A stretch of DNA of 47,373 nucleotides from an uncultured Lentisphaerota bacterium (GTDB lineage: Bacteria > Verrucomicrobiota > Lentisphaeria > Victivallales > UBA1829), in contig ONQZ01000019.1 in assembly GCA_900320095.1 (NCBI GenBank), positions 1 to 47,373 of the forward strand, written 5' to 3'. Below, piece after piece: positions 1 to 7,338 of this stretch. The notes below the pieces were generated by a model that made no database searches, had not been told where the DNA came from, and saw nothing but the letters and a program-made list of their open reading frames with translations. Numbering within the stretch: position 1 is the first letter of the stretch; every line of letters begins with the position of its first letter. Position numbers and translations under genes: made by a program.

Positions 1-138
1 CTCACCGGTGACGACGTGCTTCATGCGGGCGCGTTCAAGCGGCGGCAGCACGAGAAGCGGCGCGCGCACGCGCTCAACGCCCTCCGGCGCGAACCCACGA
101 TGAGAGAGATCATGGATATGGAGGAGAAAACGGCAAAG

Positions 139-660
139 ATGTCCAAAAATTGGGGCCCGCCTATCAATGAACCGACAGACGGGATGGACCATCCCGATTA
201 CGCGATTTCAAAAGCCGTCCCAAAGCGCATCAATGAACGCCTAATCCAAATCAAGGGAACGGTCGATCAATGGGCCTGTTTCCGAATTCAAGGGAATTCC
301 GTGGTTTATCAGAATTACACTACACCAGTGCTGGGAGTCAGCGGCGACGGTTCACCCATGTTGCACGGCGGAAAGTTTGCATCCGGCGTCACAGTCAACG
401 GAAAGAGCTGGGACAATCTGACCAAACCGTTTGACATGGGATTCACGCCTTCGTCATCGGCTGCCAAAGACATTGTTTTCAAAGCGGAACAATGTGAAAT
501 AGAGTATGCTCACCATGACGATGTGTTCGAAATCACTATTACGAACAAAAGCAAGAATCCGGCTCCATTTCAAGTGTTGTTTGGAATAGGGTATTCTCCT
601 GCAACACAACGCAATCCGGTCAGGGCTTTTGCGGATGACAGGTATAAATCCAAAGAATAA
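139..660 (+). CDS. Hypothetical protein of unknown function, start uncertain
   Basis: I do not recognise this protein. The reading frame is open from the left edge of the window, but the first ~110 bases are very GC-rich and translate to Arg/His-rich sequence typical of a shadow frame, while the rest is clearly less GC-rich. I place the start at the ATG at 139, which has GGAGGAG at 120-126 (spacing 12, slightly long); ATG at 112 or 118, or a start outside the window, are also possible. From 139 the product is about 173 residues, with no signal peptide or membrane segment. Its second half alternates short hydrophobic and polar stretches, as in beta-rich proteins. It lies 80 bases upstream of the modular protease-like gene and shares its lower GC, so both may belong to one acquired segment. 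Confidence 0.5.
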   Translation: MSKNWGPPINEPTDGMDHPDYAISKAVPKRINERLIQIKGTVDQWACFRIQGNSVVYQNYTTPVLGVSGDGSPMLHGGKFASGVTVNGKSWDNLTKPFDMGFTPSSSAAKDIVFKAEQCEIEYAHHDDVFEITITNKSKNPAPFQVLFGIGYSPATQRNPVRAFADDRYKSKE

Positions 661-740
661 TAATTTCATAACAGCATCATAATTATTGCTGATTCTTTTG
701 CTGATCAGCCAAAATCAAATAAACCAGTGAGAGGCCATTT

Positions 741-3329
741 ATGGAAGACAAAACGATGTTTGATATTGTTTCCAGTTTCCGTGTGAACATGGATTCGGAT
801 TTGGAACAATCATATTTTGGCGAAGTGGATATAATCATTAACCTCAATGATCTTTTTGAGCAGGATCCTTGCACTGAGCATTCCGAATTTGTTATTCTAC
901 CAGGAACAACTGCTTATATTGCAGGAATTAGCGGCATGCAAGGAGCTTCTTTTACCAATATTTCTGATAATGACCCAAATCAATTGGATGATTTCTTCCA
1001 TTCAACGAACGATTGGAACGATGTGGTGATTGATGCAGAAAAATCGGCAAATAGAAGTTGGGATAAATTTATGTGTTGGGCAGCAACTGATTCTAATCTG
1101 CTGTATCGCACAGGATGGTTGACTTCCAGTACATTAACAGTTGATAATGTTTTTGATAAATTCAGAGATGCTTTTTATTTGGATGAAACCCACAAAGGTC
1201 ATCCAACATATGGGGCATGTTGGTATTTGTACGGAGTGTATGGTGGTACAATTAACCCTTCTCTCTACGATCAATTGTGGCCTGCGGACAGCACTCATCC
1301 TGAATATGAAAGAGGTTTCTTTTCGGATTCGATTTCTTCAACAAATATTGGTGATTATGTTGTGCGCAGAGAAGATCAGGATGAGGATTCCACCATCCTT
1401 ATTGATGCTATGAATGACTTGAGAGCAGGAAATGCTGTAGGTCTTGGAGTTATTCAGGTGCCGCTCAACGGAGAGCCTAGAGGTCATGCGATAACACTTC
1501 AAGGATATACCTATCAAGCCATTGAGAATTCATCAAATATAAGGATTACAGGAATTATTATTGCCGATTCTGATGACGATATGGGCTATGTCTACGAGGG
1601 ACATGTTGGATACTCTTATGCTCCCAACAAACTTGTTTATATTCCTGTTCATAACGTTTTTGGAGATGTTTTTTTAGACTGGAATTATATGAATGAAATG
1701 TACAACGGCTGGTCTCCCGCAAAAATCTTCGACACCACGACCGTGAAACCCGCAAATTATACGACTATGGCCGATGGCGATGATTTGGTACGCAGAGGTG
1801 CTACGCTCCTGCACGAAACAGTTCAGAATGGGTATGAAATGAATGTGTCCAAGTATGGACTGGCAATGGAAACGGCAGTCAATGCAGGCGGCATCTTGAA
1901 TGTATCATCAGGGGGATCCGCTTTGAACACGCTCATTTCTGCAGCTGGTACGATGAATGTTTCAAAGGGAGGCAAGGCTGAGATGACGTGTCTGGGAGGC
2001 GGCAATGCCCAAGTATTCGGCGGCGGCGTGATGATCCTTGACAATCAGGAAGCCGCAACTGGATACGTTACCCTTGGTGGAAAAATGGTAGTTCAAAACT
2101 CAATTAATTGCAACTACTTGAATATTGTTTACCAGCTGGATGCAAATACTCCTCAAAACGATCCTCTGATCACGAATCTTTCCAACATGGGCGGGGTCTC
2201 CACGCTCGGTCTGAATGTTGACAGACGGGAGAACTTCGGCAGCTATATCCTTGCATCCAACGGGGGAAACTTCAACTCCAACGGCACGGTGGTCGTGACC
2301 GATATCACGAACAACAGTTCGCTTCTTTCTCTTCATGACTGGTCTCATTCTTCCTGCTCGGCGGGCGCCAAGACCTATACGCTTGACTATGCAGGCGGGG
2401 TCATGACGCTGAACATTAGCGGCACAAAAGCGGATCAAACAACACGCTGCGATTTCCATTACAACGGGATTTCGGATGTGATCTACATCAGCGGCGGAAC
2501 GGAAGGGCAAACGATCAAGTACGGCCTTGACGGCACTTCGGAATTGCAGAACTTAGGTCCTCAGAGCTCCGATCTGCATTTTGTTGGAGGCTATGATTTG
2601 AATTCGGACCACAGAGCCGATGTTGTAGCCCACCGTAAAATTGAGGTCAATTCATCGAAGTATGTTGAGATCGGCTACGCTCAATCGGGCGACCAGTTCC
2701 AATGGCATGAGATCAGCCGGTTCGACAACCCGGATGACATCGATTGGGTTGTCCACTGCGGAAACCTCACCGGAAATACCGGAAAGAACTCCATTCTGTG
2801 GCATGCTCCCAGTATAGGCGAATTGGGGTATTGGGCCGACGCAGGCGGATTCAACTCCTGGGTTGCCATCGGCAACGTGTACGATTCCAGCTGGGAAGTC
2901 CTCGGACTGGGCGATTTCAGCAACGATTCGGTCCACAGGGACGCGGTTCTGTTCAAATACGGCATCAACACAATCGCGGAGATCACGGCAAGCGGAGGTT
3001 ACAGGACGCTCGGGACTCTCGGAAACGGTTGGGAAGTCGCGGCGATCGGAGATTTCTCCAACGACGGCGTTGACGACCTCATTCTGTATAACGGGGTTCT
3101 TTCAATGGTCGGCAAGTGGGAAAACGGTCTGGATACGAGCTGGTCTTCGCTCGGCCTGGTTGAAACCGGCACCGCCATCGAAGGCGCCGGGGATTACAAC
3201 GGCGACGGCAGCATGGACCTGCTCGCCCGGAAATCGGACGGCACGATGGGGTATTACGCATCCGCCGACCTGAGCCAGTTCACGTCGTTCGGGTATGCCA
3301 TGAATTCAGACTGGTCCGTGATCGCGTGA
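741..3329 (+). CDS. Modular protein: IdeS-like cysteine protease domain, AIDA-like repeats, FG-GAP-like repeats
   Basis: This 862-residue product begins with a domain resembling IdeS/Mac-1 (peptidase family C66), the streptococcal IgG-cleaving proteases. The motif CWAATDSN places the likely nucleophile at Cys112, GHAITLQGY places the His at 249, and IADSDDD supplies acidic residues at 276-280. The order and spacing fit the IdeS triad. Residues ~350-450 carry Gly/Ser/Asn-rich repeats like AIDA-type adhesin passengers (GGILNVSSGG, GTMNVSKGG). Residues ~605-862 carry repeated Asp/Asn-rich motifs (GDFSNDGVDD, GDYNGDGSMD) like FG-GAP/VCBS calcium-binding repeats. No signal peptide and no autotransporter barrel are visible, so an export route is not evident. 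GAGAGG at 729-734 region (gagagg) precedes the ATG. The protease part is markedly AT-richer (about 40% GC in sampled lines) than the C-terminal part (53-58%). Fold assignment is by motif; activity and substrate are unknown. Confidence 0.75.
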   Translation: MEDKTMFDIVSSFRVNMDSDLEQSYFGEVDIIINLNDLFEQDPCTEHSEFVILPGTTAYIAGISGMQGASFTNISDNDPNQLDDFFHSTNDWNDVVIDAEKSANRSWDKFMCWAATDSNLLYRTGWLTSSTLTVDNVFDKFRDAFYLDETHKGHPTYGACWYLYGVYGGTINPSLYDQLWPADSTHPEYERGFFSDSISSTNIGDYVVRREDQDEDSTILIDAMNDLRAGNAVGLGVIQVPLNGEPRGHAITLQGYTYQAIENSSNIRITGIIIADSDDDMGYVYEGHVGYSYAPNKLVYIPVHNVFGDVFLDWNYMNEMYNGWSPAKIFDTTTVKPANYTTMADGDDLVRRGATLLHETVQNGYEMNVSKYGLAMETAVNAGGILNVSSGGSALNTLISAAGTMNVSKGGKAEMTCLGGGNAQVFGGGVMILDNQEAATGYVTLGGKMVVQNSINCNYLNIVYQLDANTPQNDPLITNLSNMGGVSTLGLNVDRRENFGSYILASNGGNFNSNGTVVVTDITNNSSLLSLHDWSHSSCSAGAKTYTLDYAGGVMTLNISGTKADQTTRCDFHYNGISDVIYISGGTEGQTIKYGLDGTSELQNLGPQSSDLHFVGGYDLNSDHRADVVAHRKIEVNSSKYVEIGYAQSGDQFQWHEISRFDNPDDIDWVVHCGNLTGNTGKNSILWHAPSIGELGYWADAGGFNSWVAIGNVYDSSWEVLGLGDFSNDSVHRDAVLFKYGINTIAEITASGGYRTLGTLGNGWEVAAIGDFSNDGVDDLILYNGVLSMVGKWENGLDTSWSSLGLVETGTAIEGAGDYNGDGSMDLLARKSDGTMGYYASADLSQFTSFGYAMNSDWSVIA

Positions 3330-3391
3330 CCGCAAGCGGTCCCGCGGCAGTGCCCGGCTCCGTTCGGGCACAGGAGGCAAGTCTTTCTTTT

Positions 3392-3427
3392 GCATCCGTC
3401 TTCCTTGCGAGGGCGGATGTTTTTTTG
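3392..3427 (+). terminator. Rho-independent terminator after the IdeS-like gene
   Basis: The stem CATCCG (3393-3398) pairs with CGGATG (3414-3419), with a flanking G-T pair, and is followed directly by seven T. It lies 63 bases after the stop codon of the modular protein and before the guaB promoter. Confidence 0.75.
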
Positions 3428-3458
3428 CAAAAAAACGGACGGAAAGAATGCTTTAAAG

Positions 3459-3486
3459 TTGAAAAAAAAGAAAAAAGCAGTATATT
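3459..3486 (+). promoter_or_regulatory. Promoter of guaB
   Basis: TTGAAA at 3459-3464, 16-base spacer, TATATT at 3481-3486, about 80 bases before the guaB start. It matches the promoter form seen repeatedly in this window. Confidence 0.7.
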
Positions 3487-3564
3487 ATTTTGGCAAATGG
3501 TATTGAGAAAACAAAGCCGTTGCCAAGTGCTGACGCGGCCCGGCGCAAATGATCGGAGCAGCTT

Positions 3565-5064
3565 ATGAGCAATCAAAACATCGACGCCTTTATGGCGAAC
3601 TTCAAGTTCGAAAGCCTCACTTTCGACGACATCTCCCTCCTGACCCAGTATGCCGATTTCCTGCCCTCGGACACCGACATCACCACGAAGTTTTCCCGCA
3701 ACATCAAGCTGAACATCCCCTTCGTGAGCGCCGCCATGGACACCGTGACCGAGGCCGAAATGGCGATTGCCATGGCCAAGCAGGGCGGCATCGGCGTGAT
3801 CCACAAAAACCTCGACGTGCAGACGCAGGCCGAGGAAGTCCGCAAGGTTAAATTCTACCTCAACGGCTTCATCAAGACCCCGATCACGTTCCGCGAAGAC
3901 CAGACCGTGCAGGAGATGCTGAACTACAAGGAGGCGCACAACTTCTCGTTCTCCGGATTCCCCATCGTGGACGGCAGCGGCAAGCTCGTCGGCATCATCA
4001 CCGCCCGCGACATCAAGTTCCTCTCCAGCTTCGACATCCCGATCCGCGACGTGATGACCAGGCCGGTCGTCTACGCCAACGGCGCGCCCTCGCTGGAGGA
4101 CGCCTTCCAGCTCATGATGAAGAACAAGGTCGGCAAGCTCCCGACCATCGACAAGGACGGCAAGCTCACCGGCCTCTTCAGCTTCACCGACGTCCGCACG
4201 CTCATCGAGAACATGGAGCCCGCGTACAACCGCGACGCCGAGCACCGTCTGCGCGTGGCGGCGGCGGTCGGCCCGTACAACGAGGACCGCATCGAGGCGC
4301 TGGCGCAGGCCGGGGTCGACGCGTTCGTGATCGACACGGCGCACGGCCACAGCAAGGGCGTGATCGACACCGTGAAGTACATCAAGGACAAATATGCCGG
4401 AATCGACGTCGTGGCGGGCAACATCGCTACCTATGACGCCGCGAAGGCGCTGCTCGACGCGGGCGTCGACGCGGTGAAGGTCGGCATCGGGCCCGGTTCC
4501 ATCTGCACCACGCGCGTCGTGGCGGGCGTCGGCACGCCGCAGGTCTCCGCCATTTACGAGGCGTACAAGGCGATCGGCGAGGAAGTCCCGATCATCGCGG
4601 ACGGCGGCATCAAGCAGTCCGGCGACGTGCCGAAGGCGATCGCGGTCGGCGCGTCCTGCGTCATGATGGGCTCCGTGCTCGCCGGCACGCTCGAAGGACC
4701 CGGCGAAAAGACGTTCCGCAACGGCCGTCGCTACGTGCTCTACCGCGGCATGGGCAGCCTCGTCGCCATGCAGAAATCCAAGGGAAGCCGCGAACGCTAC
4801 GGCCAGAAGGACACCGACGACGTGAAGCAGATCGTCCCGCAGGGCGTCGAAGGCATGGTCCCCTACCGCGGCTCCCTCAGCGAAGTCCTCTGCCAGTTCA
4901 TCGGCGGCCTCCGCTACTCCCTCGGCTACTGCGGCACCAAGACCATCCCCGAGCTCCGCGCCCGCGCCAAAGTCACGCGCGTCAGCCCCTCCGCCCTGAA
5001 GGAGGCACATCCGCACGACATCATCATGACGCGCGACGCGCCGAACTACATGCAGGAAAACTGA
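3565..5064 (+). CDS. guaB: Inosine-5'-monophosphate dehydrogenase
   Basis: IMP dehydrogenase oxidises IMP to XMP with NAD+, the committed step of guanine nucleotide synthesis, in the cytoplasm. The 499-residue product is close to the usual ~490. The catalytic loop GPGSICTTR is present with the active-site cysteine at Cys314. The paired CBS domains are inserted at about residues 95-215 (for example [20 protein letters not shown]), and the mobile flap motif KGSRERYGQ follows. The ATG at 3565 is preceded by CGGAGC at 3552-3557. A weak hairpin (5064-5069 with 5078-5083, no T-run) follows the stop, so readthrough into the small membrane-protein gene and pdxB is plausible. Confidence 0.97.
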   Translation: MSNQNIDAFMANFKFESLTFDDISLLTQYADFLPSDTDITTKFSRNIKLNIPFVSAAMDTVTEAEMAIAMAKQGGIGVIHKNLDVQTQAEEVRKVKFYLNGFIKTPITFREDQTVQEMLNYKEAHNFSFSGFPIVDGSGKLVGIITARDIKFLSSFDIPIRDVMTRPVVYANGAPSLEDAFQLMMKNKVGKLPTIDKDGKLTGLFSFTDVRTLIENMEPAYNRDAEHRLRVAAAVGPYNEDRIEALAQAGVDAFVIDTAHGHSKGVIDTVKYIKDKYAGIDVVAGNIATYDAAKALLDAGVDAVKVGIGPGSICTTRVVAGVGTPQVSAIYEAYKAIGEEVPIIADGGIKQSGDVPKAIAVGASCVMMGSVLAGTLEGPGEKTFRNGRRYVLYRGMGSLVAMQKSKGSRERYGQKDTDDVKQIVPQGVEGMVPYRGSLSEVLCQFIGGLRYSLGYCGTKTIPELRARAKVTRVSPSALKEAHPHDIIMTRDAPNYMQEN

Positions 5065-5112
5065 GCCGGTCTTTCCTCCGGCTTCCAACAAACACGGGAA
5101 AGATCGCGGACC

Positions 5113-5436
5113 ATGTTCAAGTTTCTGCTCTCGCTGCTGATCTCTCCCGTGCTTTTTCTGCTCGCGCTGGACGGCATCGCCGCCGCCATCTGCCACTGGC
5201 TGGTCTCGCGCGGGTTCTCCGGTGTGGAGTCCGCCGCGCATTCCGCCAAGGCGACCGCGTATTTTCTGATCGCGAGCGGGCTCACGCTGAGCGTGATCTG
5301 CGTCGCGGCGGGCATCCCGCTGACGGTCCTGTCGTTCGTTTTCAAGAGCTGGCGGCGCGCGCTCCTCTGCATCGGCATCACGGTCGGAGCCGCCGCGCTC
5401 TGGCGGTATTTCCTGCTTCTGCCGTATTTCCTCTGA
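5113..5436 (+). CDS. Small integral membrane protein, unknown function
   Basis: I do not recognise this 107-residue protein. It is strongly hydrophobic, with about three membrane segments: residues ~3-27, ~48-75 (ending before FKSWRRA) and ~83-105. The short basic stretch KSWRR between the last two suggests a cytoplasmic loop. It sits 48 bases after guaB and 13 bases before pdxB on the same strand, so all three are probably co-transcribed. Nothing in the sequence links it functionally to nucleotide or PLP metabolism. The antisense frame here is open but less protein-like. Confidence 0.7.
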   Translation: MFKFLLSLLISPVLFLLALDGIAAAICHWLVSRGFSGVESAAHSAKATAYFLIASGLTLSVICVAAGIPLTVLSFVFKSWRRALLCIGITVGAAALWRYFLLLPYFL

Positions 5437-5449
5437 GGCGGACCGGACC

Positions 5450-6628
5450 ATGCTCATCGTCGCCGACTCCAAAATCCCGTATCTCGAGGGCGTCTTCGAA
5501 CCGTACGCCGACATGCGCTACCTCGATCCCGGCGAAATCACGCCGGAGACCGTGCGCGACGCCGACGCCCTCATCGTCCGCACGCGCACGAAATGCGACG
5601 CGGCGCTCCTCGAACATTCCCGCGTCAGGATTCTCGCCACCGCCACCATCGGCACGGACCACATCGACACCGACTGGTGCAACCTGCACGGGGTCGTGTG
5701 GAGGAACGCCGCCGGGTGCAACGCCGCGTCCGTGGCGCAGTACATGACCTCGGCACTGCTCCGCGTCTCGCTCCGGTACAATGTGGATTTGAGGAGGAAG
5801 ACGATCGGGATCGTCGGCTGCGGAAACGTCGGCACGAAGGTCGCCGCCGCGGCCGCCGCGCTCGGCATGAACGTGCTCCTGAACGACCCGCCGCGAGTGA
5901 GATGGGAGAAACTGACGGGCTTCGTCGAACTCGAAACGATTCAGCGCGAGGCGGATTTTATCACGCTCCACGTGCCGCTTTGGGGCGCCGAATACGGGCC
6001 GGACCGGACGGAGCACATCGCGGACGAGGCATTCTTCCGCGGGCTGAAACGGAAACCGTTTTTCTTCAATGCCTCGCGCGGGGACGTCGTGGACGAATCC
6101 GCGCTGAAAGCGGCGATCACCGAAGGGCTCATTTCGGGCGCCGTGCTGGACGTCTGGCACAACGAGCCGGACATCGACCGCGAGCTCCTGTCTCTCGTCG
6201 ATTTCGCCACGCCCCATATCGCGGGGTATTCCGCCGACGGCAAGGCGAACGGCACGGCGATGGCGGTCGAGGCCGTGGTGAAAGAGAGTTTTCTCTGGAT
6301 CAACGACTATGCTTACCACGCCCTGCAACCCCTGCGCGAGTCCATTCAGCAGGTGAAAGCGGACATCCTGGCAAAAGTCCCCGCGCCCGCCAATCCGGTC
6401 ATCACGCTCGACCCCGCCTCGCCACATCCGCTCGCGGACGCCGTGTTCGCGTCCTACGACATCGCCGACGACGATGTCGCGCTCCGGGCCGCGCCGGATA
6501 GTTTCGAAGCGCTGCGCGGTTCCTACCGCGTCCGCCGCGAGTTCCCCGCCTATGCCGTGCGTTCGGACAAGCCCCTGCCGTCCGCGCTCCGCGATGTCCT
6601 TTTGAAGCTCGGGTTCCGTCTTGATTGA
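5450..6628 (+). CDS. pdxB: Erythronate-4-phosphate dehydrogenase (PdxB)
   Basis: PdxB oxidises 4-phospho-D-erythronate to 2-oxo-3-hydroxy-4-phosphobutanoate in DXP-dependent pyridoxal phosphate synthesis. The N-terminal stretch (MLIVADSKIPYLEGVF) and the early motif ATIGTDHID are PdxB-like. The Rossmann motif GIVGCGNVG lies near residues 119-127, and the D-2-hydroxyacid dehydrogenase motifs HVPLW, NASRGDVVD, VLDVWHNEP and TPHIAGYS follow in order. A C-terminal extension of about 100 residues corresponds to the PdxB dimerisation region. Length is 392 residues against roughly 380 in enterobacteria. GAGGCGG at 5434-5440 precedes the ATG. It is the last gene of the guaB unit; no clear terminator follows. 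Confidence 0.93.
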   Translation: MLIVADSKIPYLEGVFEPYADMRYLDPGEITPETVRDADALIVRTRTKCDAALLEHSRVRILATATIGTDHIDTDWCNLHGVVWRNAAGCNAASVAQYMTSALLRVSLRYNVDLRRKTIGIVGCGNVGTKVAAAAAALGMNVLLNDPPRVRWEKLTGFVELETIQREADFITLHVPLWGAEYGPDRTEHIADEAFFRGLKRKPFFFNASRGDVVDESALKAAITEGLISGAVLDVWHNEPDIDRELLSLVDFATPHIAGYSADGKANGTAMAVEAVVKESFLWINDYAYHALQPLRESIQQVKADILAKVPAPANPVITLDPASPHPLADAVFASYDIADDDVALRAAPDSFEALRGSYRVRREFPAYAVRSDKPLPSALRDVLLKLGFRLD

Positions 6629-6882
6629 GCCCGCAGGCGCGCATTTCTATCTAAAGGGCACCTCTATCAATTGGATTCGGCGGCTTTTCGCCTCCAGGCA
6701 AATCCCGATTGGGAAGATTTTCGGTGGTTACCTTCAGGTAGCCACACTCAAATCCTTCAGGTAGCCACACTCAAATCTTCCTGCATCGTCCTGTTTGCCT
6801 GTTTGCAGAAAATCCATCCGACTGAATTAATAAAGCTACCCTGAAAAAACGCGCGTTTTCCGGAAAAAGATGTCAAACTGGC
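6629..6882. other. Intergenic region between pdxB and the thioredoxin promoter
   Basis: This stretch holds no gene. It contains a perfect 23-base tandem duplication (6731-6776), an 8-base tandem repeat CTGTTTGC (6791-6806) flanked by CTGCA and TGCAG, and a short hairpin GGCG-GCTTTT-CGCC near 6680-6694. GCTACCCTGA at 6835-6844 is the near reverse complement of TCAGGTAGC in the 23-base repeat, so a longer stem could form. Confidence 0.6.
6731..6776. repeat. Perfect 23-bp tandem duplication
   Basis: Two adjoining identical copies, 6731-6753 and 6754-6776, each starting CCTTCAGGTAGCC and ending CAAAT. They lie outside any gene, upstream of the thioredoxin promoter. No third copy was seen nearby. 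Confidence 0.9.
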
Positions 6883-6911
6883 TTGAAAAACACGTCAATC
6901 CGGAGTAGAGT
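6883..6911 (+). promoter_or_regulatory. Promoter of the thioredoxin-tilS-sigma operon
   Basis: TTGAAA at 6883-6888, 17-base spacer, TAGAGT at 6906-6911. The -10 is weaker than in other promoters of the window. It leaves a leader of about 70 bases before the thioredoxin start. Confidence 0.5.
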
Positions 6912-6983
6912 ATGTTCAAGTGTCAGGTACATGCCCGGACACAGCAATATGACACGCAACCTCACAAATACGGAGACCAGATT

Positions 6984-7292
6984 ATGAGTATCAATATCCT
7001 TTCCGAGAGCAATTTCGACAGCATCGTCGGCACGAAACCCGCCCTGATCGATTTCGGCGCGGAATGGTGCGTCTACTGCAAGAAAATCGCCCCGATCATC
7101 GAGGAGATCGCCGCCGAAAAAACGGACCTGGTGTTCGGCTACGTCGACGTCGACCTCCAGCCCATGCTCGCCGCCAGATTCCGCGTCCACAGTCTGCCGA
7201 CCGTGCTGCTCCTGAAGGACGGCCAGGTCGTGAAACAGTTCCTCGGCGCGCAGTCCAAAGAGACGTATCTCAACGCCATCAACGAACTCTGA
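6984..7292 (+). CDS. Thioredoxin-family protein with atypical WCVYC active site
   Basis: This is a single thioredoxin domain of 102 residues, about the length of classical thioredoxin. The redox motif is WCVYC (Cys29 and Cys32) instead of WCGPC; the lost proline usually raises the redox potential, so its role may differ from the housekeeping reductant. The cis-proline loop SLPTVLL is intact and no signal peptide is present, so it is cytoplasmic. I chose ATG 6984 because CGGAGAC (6971-6977) precedes it at good spacing and the fold starts there; an upstream in-frame ATG at 6912 would add 24 unstructured residues and overlap the promoter. It heads the operon with tilS, 46 bases downstream. Confidence 0.88.
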   Translation: MSINILSESNFDSIVGTKPALIDFGAEWCVYCKKIAPIIEEIAAEKTDLVFGYVDVDLQPMLAARFRVHSLPTVLLLKDGQVVKQFLGAQSKETYLNAINEL

Positions 7293-7338
7293 CCAGACTG
7301 ACTGACCGCTTCCGTCCGGTATTTCTCTCTTTTTTACC

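Noticed and set aside
3280..5514. Long minus-strand frame of 744 codons opposite guaB
   Set aside because: It is antisense to a clearly recognised IMP dehydrogenase and is Arg/Asp/Val-rich, as expected of a shadow frame in GC-rich codon-biased DNA.
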